A stretch of 64,000 bases of DNA, from the NCBI GenBank assembly GCA_963790405.1, contig CAWBOJ010000005.1, forward strand, positions 310,001 through 374,000, in the 5' to 3' direction. Positions 16,677 to 24,586 of the stretch are shown piece by piece. This stretch comes from JBGSMX01 sp963790405 (GTDB lineage: Bacteria; Actinomycetota; Coriobacteriia; Anaerosomatales; JAGXFU01). Under the pieces are notes generated by a model, which saw only the letters and a list, made by a program, of their open reading frames with translations, did no database searches and was not told the DNA's origin. Made by a program: the position numbers and the translations under genes. Within the stretch, counting starts at the first letter, position 1; each line of letters opens with the position of its first letter.

Positions 16677-17779
16677 GCGTTGTTGTCACGGTCGGTATCC
16701 CGGGGCGTCGTTACGACGTGGTCATCGGAGCTGGTCTTCTCGGCTCAACAGGGTCACTGCTGGTAGAAATCCTGGGCAAGCGAAACGTGGCCGTGATCAG
16801 CGACCAGAGTGTGGCTTCCCTGTTCGGTGAGCAGGTACTCGGGTCCCTTCGCGATGCCGGGTGTGAGGCTACGTTGTTGACCGTTGCGCCTGGCGAAGCG
16901 AGCAAGAGCTGGGAAACCGCGGGCGATCTGCTCGAGCGACTCGCTGCTGCCGGGATGGACCGCGAGAGCGTCGTTGTTGCACTCGGTGGTGGTGTCGTAG
17001 GTGATCTGGCGGGATTCTGCGCCGGAGTCTACATGCGAGGCGTGCCGTTCGTGCAAGTGCCAACGACACTGCTTGCCCAGGTGGATTCGTCTGTCGGAGG
17101 AAAGACCGCCGTGGACTTGCGGGCGGGCAAGAACCTGGCCGGCGTATTCGTCCAGCCGTCGCTTGTGGTCGCGGACACTTCAACGATGACGTCGCTTCCG
17201 CGATCTGAGTGGCGCAGTGGGCTGGCAGAAGTAGTGAAGTCCGGTCTCCTTGACGGCGAATCCCTTGTTGAGTGGATGGAATCGAACGCCGAGAAACTCG
17301 CCATCGGTGACGACGAGGCAGTGGCGCACGCCGTGCAGGCATGTGTTGCATTCAAAGGGCGGATCGTGGTTGCCGACGAGCGCGAGCAAGGTCAGCGGGA
17401 GTGGCTGAACTACGGTCATACGCTCGGGCATGCGATTGAGAAGGTGGCCGGCTACGGGACCTTCACGCATGGCGCGGCTGTGGCCGAGGGCATGCGTTTC
17501 GCCGCACGATTGGCCGAGCGGATCGCCGGTGCTTCTCCGGAGTTCACCGCGCGACAGGAACGATTGCTCGATGCGGTCGGTTTGCAGCGCATCGGAGGCG
17601 GGTTCGACGCGGATGCGATACGCTCGGCTATGTCGTCTGACAAGAAGTCGAGAGGTGGAGTACCGCGCTTCGTTTTGCTGGTGCGACCCGGCGAGGTCAT
17701 GGTGACTCGCGTGGAAGAGCAGATACTCGCCGAGGAACTGGCGCGGTGGGCGCAGTCTGAGAGGGAGGCAAAGCGGTGA
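16673..17779 (+). CDS. aroB: 3-Dehydroquinate synthase
   Basis: A 368-residue NAD- and zinc-dependent cyclase of the second shikimate step. Visible motifs are the nucleotide-binding GGGVVGDLAGF, the substrate region PTTLLAQVDSSVGGKT, and the metal ligands in LAEVVKSG and NYGHTLGHAIE, followed by HGAAVAEGM. The ATG overlaps the aroK stop by 4 nt and its own stop overlaps aroQ. Confidence 0.96.
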   Translation: MSVVVTVGIPGRRYDVVIGAGLLGSTGSLLVEILGKRNVAVISDQSVASLFGEQVLGSLRDAGCEATLLTVAPGEASKSWETAGDLLERLAAAGMDRESVVVALGGGVVGDLAGFCAGVYMRGVPFVQVPTTLLAQVDSSVGGKTAVDLRAGKNLAGVFVQPSLVVADTSTMTSLPRSEWRSGLAEVVKSGLLDGESLVEWMESNAEKLAIGDDEAVAHAVQACVAFKGRIVVADEREQGQREWLNYGHTLGHAIEKVAGYGTFTHGAAVAEGMRFAARLAERIAGASPEFTARQERLLDAVGLQRIGGGFDADAIRSAMSSDKKSRGGVPRFVLLVRPGEVMVTRVEEQILAEELARWAQSEREAKR

Positions 17780-18219
17780 TCCGAGTACTCGTTCTCAACG
17801 GACCAAACCTCAACATGCTCGGCACTCGCGAGCCGGAGGTCTACGGATCGGCCAGTCTAGCGGACATCGAGCAGGTACTGGGCGCGCGCGCCAAGGAGCT
17901 GGGTGCCGAGCTGGTCTTCGTGCAGTCCAATCACGAGGGTGTGCTTGTGGACGCTATTCAGGAAGCGGTCGATTCTGCAGACGCTGTCGTCTTCAATCCT
18001 GGCGCTTTCACCCACTACTCGTACGCCTTGCGAGATGCAATCGCATCGATCGACGTACCGGTGGTAGAGGTGCACCTGAGCAACATCGCTGCGCGTGAGG
18101 AGTTCCGGGCAACGAGTGTCATCGCCTCTGCGTGCGTGGGCCAGGTGTCCGGATTCGGCACGAGTTCGTACATCCTGGGCCTCGAGGCAGCGGTAGCGAT
18201 TGTGGGTGAAGTCGTGTGA
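17776..18219 (+). CDS. aroQ: Type II 3-dehydroquinate dehydratase
   Basis: A 147-residue dodecameric-type dehydratase. It has the start VLNGPNLNMLGTREPEVYG with the catalytic Tyr, the QSNHEG motif, NPGAFTHYS, and VEVHLSNI with the catalytic His. The short length and these motifs distinguish it from type I AroD. The GTG overlaps aroB by 4 nt; the next gene overlaps by 4 nt. Confidence 0.96.
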   Translation: MIRVLVLNGPNLNMLGTREPEVYGSASLADIEQVLGARAKELGAELVFVQSNHEGVLVDAIQEAVDSADAVVFNPGAFTHYSYALRDAIASIDVPVVEVHLSNIAAREEFRATSVIASACVGQVSGFGTSSYILGLEAAVAIVGEVV

Positions 18220-19307
18220 ACACCGATCGTCGAGTGGCAGCGCTTCGACGCCGGATGCGCGAAGAGAGTCTTCCGGCCATAGTCTGCTCGGACATTGCGA
18301 ATGTGCGGTACATGACCGGTTTCGAAGGTGTTTTCGATGACGGCGCCAACGTGGCTCTCGTCATCACGCCCGAGTTGACGCGTGTCTACACGGATTCCCG
18401 CTATTCAGAAGCTGCGGAGGAGGCTGCCGAGGGGACTCCCTGGGTCCTGTATGTCTCCTCGGATGTATACGTCACTCTGTGCACTGACCTGGGACAGGAG
18501 GGCGTTGCAGAGCTTGCTATTGAATCCTCCGTGCCGTACGGACGCTTCCGGTTCGTCTCGGAGAAGTTCGGTGGACACGTTCGCGTTTCGGATCAATGGA
18601 TAGAGGAGCTGCGCCAGGTCAAGGAGGCGGCAGAAGTTGAACGGATTGCCTCGGCAGCAGCACTGACCGACAAAGCGTTCGAGCACATCCTTTCGTTCAT
18701 CAAGCCGGGCGTACGGGAGTGCGATCTAGGGCTGGAGCTCGAGGTGTTCATGCGCACGCATGGTTCGACCGGCCTGGCATTCGATCCCATCGTCGCGTCC
18801 GGACCGAATTCAGCGAGACCGCATGCCGCAGTCACGTCACGTGAGATCGAGGAGGGTGACCTACTGACCCTCGATTTCGGCGCGCGAGTGGATGGCTACT
18901 GTGCGGACATGACGCGTACCGTGGCGATCGGACGAGCCACGGACCGGCAGAAAGCGCTCTATGATGCTGTCTTGGAAGCGAATGAGGCTGCCATTGCCTT
19001 CGCACGCGCCGGCGTTACCGGGCTGGCGATCGATAAGGTCGCGCGAGAGCTTCTTGGGCAGAAGGGTTTGAGCATCTACTTCGGACACGGTCTTGGACAC
19101 GGGGTGGGTGTCGAGGTTCACGAATTGCCGAGCGTGAGTCCACGCGGCAGAGAGTCGATGCAGTCCGGTGCCGTGATCACGATAGAGCCCGGCGTCTACA
19201 TCCCCGAGTTCGGCGGTGTTAGAATCGAGGACCTGGTTGTCATCGAGGAAGAAGGGTGTCGCGTGCTATCGCACGCGCCCAAGGAATTGATCGAGGTGTC
19301 GGGCTAA
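18216..19307 (+). CDS. Xaa-Pro dipeptidase/aminopeptidase (M24 family)
   Basis: A 363-residue M24B metallopeptidase that removes N-terminal residues before proline. The creatinase N-terminal domain is followed by a pita-bread domain with the dimetal ligands in TLDFGARVDGYCADMTR (two Asp), FGHGLGHGVG (His), TIEPGVYI (Glu) and RIEDLVV (Glu). The GTG start overlaps aroQ. Linkage to efp is common in Gram-positive genomes; such peptidases and EF-P both concern proline-rich sequences. Confidence 0.92.
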   Translation: MNTDRRVAALRRRMREESLPAIVCSDIANVRYMTGFEGVFDDGANVALVITPELTRVYTDSRYSEAAEEAAEGTPWVLYVSSDVYVTLCTDLGQEGVAELAIESSVPYGRFRFVSEKFGGHVRVSDQWIEELRQVKEAAEVERIASAAALTDKAFEHILSFIKPGVRECDLGLELEVFMRTHGSTGLAFDPIVASGPNSARPHAAVTSREIEEGDLLTLDFGARVDGYCADMTRTVAIGRATDRQKALYDAVLEANEAAIAFARAGVTGLAIDKVARELLGQKGLSIYFGHGLGHGVGVEVHELPSVSPRGRESMQSGAVITIEPGVYIPEFGGVRIEDLVVIEEEGCRVLSHAPKELIEVSG

Positions 19308-19345
19308 TGTGTTCGAACCTCGTACACGCGTCGGAAGGGTAAGGC

Positions 19346-19906
19346 ATGTCTGTTTCGACCAACAACTTCAAGACCGGCATGGCCATCATGTACGACGACA
19401 AGATGTGGACGATCGTGGACTTTCAGCACGTCAAGCCCGGCAAGGGTGGCGCTTTCGTCCGGACGAAGCTGAAGGAGATCAAGAGCGGCCGCGTGGTCGA
19501 CGTGACGTTTCGTGCCGGCGAGAAGATGGAAGACGTGCATGTCGAGACCAAACGCATGCAGTATCTGTACGGCGACGGATCGGCATTCCACTTCATGGAC
19601 AGCCAGACCTTCGAGCAGCTCGAGCTCGACGCCGATTTTGTCGGGACAACGGCTCAATGGCTGAAGGAGAACGACGAGGTCGAAATCCTCGTGGCTGGTG
19701 GCGAGATGATCGGCGTGGAAGCGCCGATGTTCGTTGAGCTCGAGGTGACCGAGACCGATCCCGGGTTCAAAGGGGATACGGTACAGGGAAGTACCAAGCC
19801 AGCGACACTCGAATCAGGGGCAGTCGTTCAGGTGCCGGTGTTCGTGGAGATTGGCGACAAACTCAAGATCGACACGCGTGATGGTAGGTACGTGACGCGC
19901 GTCTAG
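19346..19906 (+). CDS. efp: Translation elongation factor P
   Basis: A 186-residue three-domain factor that rescues ribosomes stalled at polyproline. The KOW-like domain I carries the modification loop KPGKGGAF, with the tip Lys at about residue 34. The EF-P signature region is near the C-terminus (TLESGAVVQVPVFVEIGDKLKIDTR). The genome encodes Pro-rich proteins, such as the one at 1188-2463, that would need it. It is the last gene of the aro operon region. Confidence 0.96.
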   Translation: MSVSTNNFKTGMAIMYDDKMWTIVDFQHVKPGKGGAFVRTKLKEIKSGRVVDVTFRAGEKMEDVHVETKRMQYLYGDGSAFHFMDSQTFEQLELDADFVGTTAQWLKENDEVEILVAGGEMIGVEAPMFVELEVTETDPGFKGDTVQGSTKPATLESGAVVQVPVFVEIGDKLKIDTRDGRYVTRV

Positions 19907-19966
19907 CATGATCTGACAGCACGCTACCACCGCCCTGGCTGCGCTTCGCGTCAGAGCGGTGTCGTA

Positions 19967-19972
19967 TATACT
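19967..19972 (+). promoter_or_regulatory. Possible -10 element upstream of the carboxylase genes
   Basis: TATACT lies 74 nt before the ATG of the carboxyltransferase gene, in a 140-nt gap after efp. A -35 candidate (TTCGCG, 16 nt away) is poor. Confidence 0.35.
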
Positions 19973-20046
19973 AGCCTGACCACCCAATCGCGGGATTTGT
20001 AGACGCGCGGGTGAGTTGTACCTTTTGTGGCACAAGGGAGTACTGA

Positions 20047-21912
20047 ATGCGACCGGTTCACATAACGGACACGACGCTTCGCGATGCGCATCAGTCGCTG
20101 TGGGCGACTCGGATGCACCTGGCGGACATGTTGCCGATTCTGGGCAAGATGGACAGCGTCGGCTACTGGTCGCTCGAAGTCTGGGGAGGCGCGACCTTTG
20201 ATGCCGCCCTGAGATTCCTCGACGAGAATCCATGGGAACGGCTGCGCGTCATCAAGAAGCACTGTCCCAAGACGCCTCTGCAGATGCTGCTGCGGGGCCA
20301 GAACCTGGTCGGCTACCGACACTACAGCGATGAGATCGTCACTCGTTTCGTGCACGCCTCCAAACGCAATGGGATCGACGTGTTTCGGGTGTTCGATGCG
20401 CTCAATGACATTCGCAACGTTCAGGTGGCTTCCGAGGCGATTCAGGAATGCGGAGGGCACTTCGAGGGAGCTATCAGCTACACCGTTTCGCCGGTGCACA
20501 CGCTCGACAGCTATCTGGAGTACGCGCAGGAGCTCAAGGACCTGGGTGCGGACACGATATGCATCAAGGACATGGCCGGCATGCTCACGCCATTCAGAAC
20601 CGAGAAGATGGTGAAGGCGCTGGTCGAGCAGATTGGCCTGCCGGTTCACGTGCACTGCCACTACATCGGCGGCATGGCGCCCATGAACTACCTCAAGGGT
20701 GTTGAGGCGGGCGCCGAGATCATCGACACCGCCGTGGTCGCTCTTGCGTTCGGCAACAGTCAGCCTGCCGTCGAGATGATCGTCGCGGCACTCAAGGAAT
20801 CGCCGTATGACACGGGCATCGACCTCGACCTGCTCTTCGAGATCGCCGAGTACTGGGAGGCGGTTCGCGAGCGCAAGAAGCTCAAGCGCGGAGTGACTTC
20901 GCTTCTGCACATGGAAGTCTTCAGTCACCAGGTGCCTGGCGGCATGATGAGCAACCTCGTCAGTCAGCTCGAGTTGCAGAAGGCGCCCGATCGCCTGTCG
21001 GACGTGCTGGAGGAGATTCCTCGGGTTCGCGCAGAGGTCGGATATCCGCCTCTTGTGACGCCGATGTCTCAGATCGTGGGAACGCAAGCAGTGATCAACG
21101 TGCTGACCGGCAAGCGCTGGGCGGTCGTTCCCAATGAGATGAAAGACTACGTCAGAGGGAACTACGGCAAGGCGCCGGGTCCCATGGATCCGGCAATTGT
21201 CGAGAAGGCTTTGGGCAAAGACGAGCCCTTGCCGCTGGACGTAAGGCCGGGTTCGCTCGTGACGACGACATATGCCGAGGTCGAGGCAGAGATTGCGGAT
21301 CTCGCCCATTCGGAGGAGGACGTTTTGATGTACGCCCTCTTCCCGAACGAGGCGCGGAATTACCTCACGCTGCATCAGGAGGGCGCCGAGAAGGCCGTCT
21401 TCATGATGGGCGAGGAGGTCACCACCATGATGGAGGGAGAAGAGCCCGTGGACGTGAACCAGATACGCGAGCTCATCAAGATCGTAGAGATGTCGGATGT
21501 ATCAGAGGTCACGGTCGAAGAGGCCGGTTCGAAAGTGATCGTGCGCAAAGGCGGAGTGACGGTCACGCCGGCGACTCCGACGCCGACCGAGCAATCGGCC
21601 ACATCCAGCGTTCCAGATGGCGCACCGCAAGACGTGGCGGTGCATGACGCCGATGAGCGACCGGCCACGTGGAAGACGATCACGGCACCGATGGTGGGCA
21701 CGTTCTACCGCTCCTCCTCACCTGGCGCCGAGCCGTTCGTTGCGGTCGGAGACAGCGTCGAAGAGGGCGACACCCTGTGTATCCTCGAGGCGATGAAGCT
21801 CATGAATGAGATCACTGCCGAGGAGCCGGGAGTGATTCGTGAGATAGCCAGCGCTGATGCCGACCCCGTCGAATACGGGACTGTCCTGTTCTACTACGAA
21901 CCAGTCTCGTAG
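20047..21912 (+). CDS. Carboxyltransferase (OadA/PycB-type) fused to an AccB-like biotin carrier
   Basis: A 621-residue biotin enzyme subunit. Residues 1-460 are a TIM-barrel carboxyltransferase with the metal/pyruvate motif DTTLRDAHQSL, RVFDALND and VHCHYIGG. From about residue 468 the protein switches to a complete AccB-type region: NQIRELIKIVEMSDVSEVTVEE, an Ala/Pro/Thr linker, then a biotinyl domain with the AccB thumb loop (YRSSSPGAEPF) and biotin motif EAMKLMNE with Lys584. It should transfer carboxyl groups between biotin and a 2-oxoacid. With the following biotin carboxylase it could act as a two-subunit pyruvate carboxylase. Oxaloacetate decarboxylation is less likely because no OadB pump gene is present. 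Confidence 0.87.
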   Translation: MRPVHITDTTLRDAHQSLWATRMHLADMLPILGKMDSVGYWSLEVWGGATFDAALRFLDENPWERLRVIKKHCPKTPLQMLLRGQNLVGYRHYSDEIVTRFVHASKRNGIDVFRVFDALNDIRNVQVASEAIQECGGHFEGAISYTVSPVHTLDSYLEYAQELKDLGADTICIKDMAGMLTPFRTEKMVKALVEQIGLPVHVHCHYIGGMAPMNYLKGVEAGAEIIDTAVVALAFGNSQPAVEMIVAALKESPYDTGIDLDLLFEIAEYWEAVRERKKLKRGVTSLLHMEVFSHQVPGGMMSNLVSQLELQKAPDRLSDVLEEIPRVRAEVGYPPLVTPMSQIVGTQAVINVLTGKRWAVVPNEMKDYVRGNYGKAPGPMDPAIVEKALGKDEPLPLDVRPGSLVTTTYAEVEAEIADLAHSEEDVLMYALFPNEARNYLTLHQEGAEKAVFMMGEEVTTMMEGEEPVDVNQIRELIKIVEMSDVSEVTVEEAGSKVIVRKGGVTVTPATPTPTEQSATSSVPDGAPQDVAVHDADERPATWKTITAPMVGTFYRSSSPGAEPFVAVGDSVEEGDTLCILEAMKLMNEITAEEPGVIREIASADADPVEYGTVLFYYEPVS

Positions 21913-21921
21913 GTGCCGGAC

Positions 21922-23265
21922 ATGTTCAAGAAGGTACTGATCGCCAATCGCGGTGAGATTGCTTTGCGCGTGATTCGCTCGTGCAAGGAGATGGGCATCG
22001 CGTCGGTGGCGGTCTATTCGGAAGCTGACCGCGACTCGTTACACGCTCGTATGGCAGATGAGTCCGTGTGCATCGGACCGGCGCAGTCCTCGCAAAGCTA
22101 CCTCTCGATGCCGAACGTGATATCGGCTGCGCTCGTCACCGGGGCCGAGGCGATACACCCTGGCTACGGATTTCTTGCCGAGAACGCCGCATTTGCTCGC
22201 GCAGTGGCTGATTCCGGCCTCGTGTTCATCGGCCCGTCTCCGACCGCCATCGAGCGCATGGGTGACAAGGCTGTTGCGCGGCAGACCATGATGGAAGCTG
22301 GCGTGCCGTGTGTCCCAGGTAGCGACGGCCCGGTCGACACGGTCGAGCAGGCCATGGAGTTCGCGCGCAAGGTCGGATTTCCCGTCCTCATCAAGGCATC
22401 GGCTGGTGGTGGCGGCAAGGGTATGCGGGTCGCAGAGAGTGAGTCCGCGCTCGCGCATAGCTTCACGGCTGCGCGAACCGAGGCGGCGGCTGCATTTGGA
22501 AACGATACGGTCTACCTGGAGAAGTACCTCGCGCGTCCGCGTCACATCGAGTTCCAGGTGTTGGCTGACACGCATGGAAACGCAGTCCATCTGTTCGAAC
22601 GCGACTGTTCTGTGCAGCGACGCCACCAGAAACTGATCGAAGAAGCTCCGAGTCCGGCACTCACTCCCGATCTTCGTGCTGCGATGGGGGAGACGGCCCT
22701 GCGGGCAGTCCACGCAGTCGACTACGTCAACGCCGGCACGGTCGAGTTCCTTCTCGACGCCGACGGGAGCTTCTACTTCATGGAGATGAATACCCGGGTT
22801 CAGGTCGAGCATTGCGTCACGGAACAGATCACCGGTGTCGACATCATCAAGGAGCAGCTGCGCATCGCTTCAGGCGAGACTATGCGTCACACGAGTCAGG
22901 ACCAGATCGTGCTGCGCGGACACGCGATAGAGTTTCGAATCAACGCCGAGGATCCGGCGCACGATTTTCGACCGCATCCCGGTGTGGTTCAGGTGTTCAA
23001 CGCTCCGGGCGGTTTTGGCGTTCGCGTCGACAGTCACCTCTACTCTGGATACGCGGTTCCTCCACACTACGACTCGCTACTAGCGAAGCTGATCGTGTGG
23101 GGTGAGACGCGCGATGAAGCCCTCGCCCGGGGACGTCGCGCGCTTGGGGAGTTCATCGTTGTTGGGATTCCGACGACGATTCCGTTCCACGAGGCCGTGC
23201 TTGATGTCGAGGCGTTCTGCTCGGGCGACGTATATACTGATTTCGTCGAACGGCACATGTCGTGA
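21922..23265 (+). CDS. accC: Biotin carboxylase subunit
   Basis: A 447-residue ATP-grasp enzyme that carboxylates biotin on the carrier protein. It has the start FKKVLIANRGEIALRVIRSC, the glycine-rich ATP loop KASAGGGGKGMR, the biotin/bicarbonate region EMNTRVQVEH and RINAEDP. ATG 21922 matches the family start; GTG 21913 would add three residues. It lies 9 nt after the fused carboxyltransferase-carrier gene, so both subunits should be made together. Confidence 0.93.
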   Translation: MFKKVLIANRGEIALRVIRSCKEMGIASVAVYSEADRDSLHARMADESVCIGPAQSSQSYLSMPNVISAALVTGAEAIHPGYGFLAENAAFARAVADSGLVFIGPSPTAIERMGDKAVARQTMMEAGVPCVPGSDGPVDTVEQAMEFARKVGFPVLIKASAGGGGKGMRVAESESALAHSFTAARTEAAAAFGNDTVYLEKYLARPRHIEFQVLADTHGNAVHLFERDCSVQRRHQKLIEEAPSPALTPDLRAAMGETALRAVHAVDYVNAGTVEFLLDADGSFYFMEMNTRVQVEHCVTEQITGVDIIKEQLRIASGETMRHTSQDQIVLRGHAIEFRINAEDPAHDFRPHPGVVQVFNAPGGFGVRVDSHLYSGYAVPPHYDSLLAKLIVWGETRDEALARGRRALGEFIVVGIPTTIPFHEAVLDVEAFCSGDVYTDFVERHMS

Positions 23266-23295
23266 CCGTCTGGGACGTACTAAGGGGAATGATCC

Positions 23296-23637
23296 ATGTC
23301 CGATGAGATCCGGCTAGATGGTCTTGGCCTCAAGCCCGGTGTGCTTGAGCGGATCGTGACACTGGCGGCGACACACGTCGACGGTGTGTCTTCGGTGTAC
23401 GGGCAAGGGCTCGCCGGACTCGTCCAGAAAAGCGGCGCGTCTCGGTGCGTCGAGGTTACCGTAACCGAGCAGGCGAACGTGTCGGTGCGTCTTCACGTGG
23501 AGATCGTCTACGGGCGACCACTGCATACGGTGGCGGCAGCAGTGCAAGACGCAGTGGCCGAGGCGATTCGCAGCCAGATCGGCACCGAGGTGGACAGCGT
23601 CGATGTGTTCGTCGACGCTGTCGCGTTCGCGGAGTAG
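23296..23637 (+). CDS. Asp23/Gls24 family protein
   Basis: A 113-residue protein of the Asp23 (YloU-like) family: LKPGVLERIVTLAATHVDGVSSVYG, a central VTEQANVSVRLHVEIVYG and AVAEAIRSQIGTEVDSVDVFVDAVAF. In Gram-positives these proteins are linked to envelope stress and lipid metabolism. The gene is 30 nt after accC and 36 nt before nusB, the usual neighbour order. Confidence 0.88.
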   Translation: MSDEIRLDGLGLKPGVLERIVTLAATHVDGVSSVYGQGLAGLVQKSGASRCVEVTVTEQANVSVRLHVEIVYGRPLHTVAAAVQDAVAEAIRSQIGTEVDSVDVFVDAVAFAE

Positions 23638-23673
23638 GGCGAATGCCGCGATCGACGACGGGACGCTGACCAT

Positions 23674-24108
23674 ATGCACGAACGCACGCGAGCTCGGCGA
23701 CAGGCGCTGAACATCCTCTACCAGCATGAGATCACAGGAGAGACGCTGACGCGTATCTTGGACTCGGGCTCCTACAGTCCCGAGGAAGGGGAGCCGTCGG
23801 AGTTCTGCCGCGAACTCCTCGATGGGGTGCAGGCCGGGCTCGAAGACATCGACACGGCGCTCTCGGAGATATCTGAGCACTGGACTGTGTCCCGAATGCC
23901 ACTGGTGGACCGCAACATCTTGCGCCTGGCGGCCTATGAGATACTGTTCGCCGAGGACATCCCCGCGTCGGTCTCGATCAACGAGGCGGTTGAGATGGCC
24001 AAGGTGTTCGGAGGAGACGACTCCTCGAAGTTCGTGAACGGCGTGCTCGGCCGTCTGGCCGAGATGCATGGCGAAGACCAGAGCGAGGACCAATCCGAAG
24101 ATGGCTGA
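23674..24108 (+). CDS. nusB: Transcription antitermination factor NusB
   Basis: A 144-residue all-helical protein acting with NusE (S10) on boxA RNA of rRNA transcripts. The N-terminal RRQALNILYQHEITGET and the C-terminal DRNILRLAAYEILF-INEAVEMAKVFGGDDSSKFVNGVLG block are diagnostic. A short acidic Gln/Asp tail is added. The stop overlaps xseB by 8 nt. Confidence 0.95.
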   Translation: MHERTRARRQALNILYQHEITGETLTRILDSGSYSPEEGEPSEFCRELLDGVQAGLEDIDTALSEISEHWTVSRMPLVDRNILRLAAYEILFAEDIPASVSINEAVEMAKVFGGDDSSKFVNGVLGRLAEMHGEDQSEDQSEDG

Positions 24109-24469
24109 TGACAAGTACACATTCGAGCAGGCACGCGTGCGACTCGAGGAGATTGTCACGCAGGTTCGGCGAAAGGATGTCTCTCTCGAGGCGAGCATAG
24201 AGTTGCTCGAAGAGGGTGTCCGCCTTGCGAACACATGCACCGAGCTGTCGGACCACACGGAATGGCAGGCAGTCGTTGAGGAGCAGGAGGCTGCACGCGA
24301 TTCGAGCGTGGACTCGGAGGCGGCAGGCTCTTCTCGGCCAGATGACTTCGAGCCACAAGATGTCGAGAATCCTGCATCCGCTGCAGATGTGACGACTGAC
24401 GGGAGTGCGGACTCTTCCGACTCCGATGAGGCAACCGACTCTCAACCGGTTGAATCTGCAGAGGAGTAA
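24101..24469 (+). CDS. xseB: Exonuclease VII small subunit with acidic tail
   Basis: The first 65 residues are a standard XseB helical hairpin (FEQARVRLEEIVTQVRR and LEASIELLEEGVRLANTC). The remaining 57 residues are an Asp/Glu/Ser-rich disordered tail, so the product is 122 residues against the usual 70-80. ATG 24101 overlaps the nusB stop. The large subunit gene xseA, often adjacent, is not in the window. Confidence 0.88.
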   Translation: MADDKYTFEQARVRLEEIVTQVRRKDVSLEASIELLEEGVRLANTCTELSDHTEWQAVVEEQEAARDSSVDSEAAGSSRPDDFEPQDVENPASAADVTTDGSADSSDSDEATDSQPVESAEE

Positions 24470-24497
24470 CACCGCGGCAACGGGCTCGGTCCTCGGC

Positions 24498-24524
24498 TTG
24501 TGAGGTCATCGACGAGGGTACTAT
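24498..24524 (+). promoter_or_regulatory. Possible promoter upstream of dxs
   Basis: TTGTGA at 24498-24503 and TACTAT at 24519-24524 lie 15 nt apart, a short spacing, in a 117-nt gap. A small hairpin (gggtgacc / ggtcgccc) follows at 24552-24571 before the ribosome site AGGGG. Confidence 0.3.
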
Positions 24525-24586
24525 GCTTGAAATCCGTCACATGTCGGACGAGGGTGACCACGGGGTCGCCCGTTAGGGGTTTTTGA

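Noticed and set aside
19951..21375. A 474-codon open frame on the minus strand
   Set aside because: It lies antisense to the carboxyltransferase gene, has Arg/His/Leu-rich shadow composition and no recognisable motif; the plus strand carries clear family sequence.
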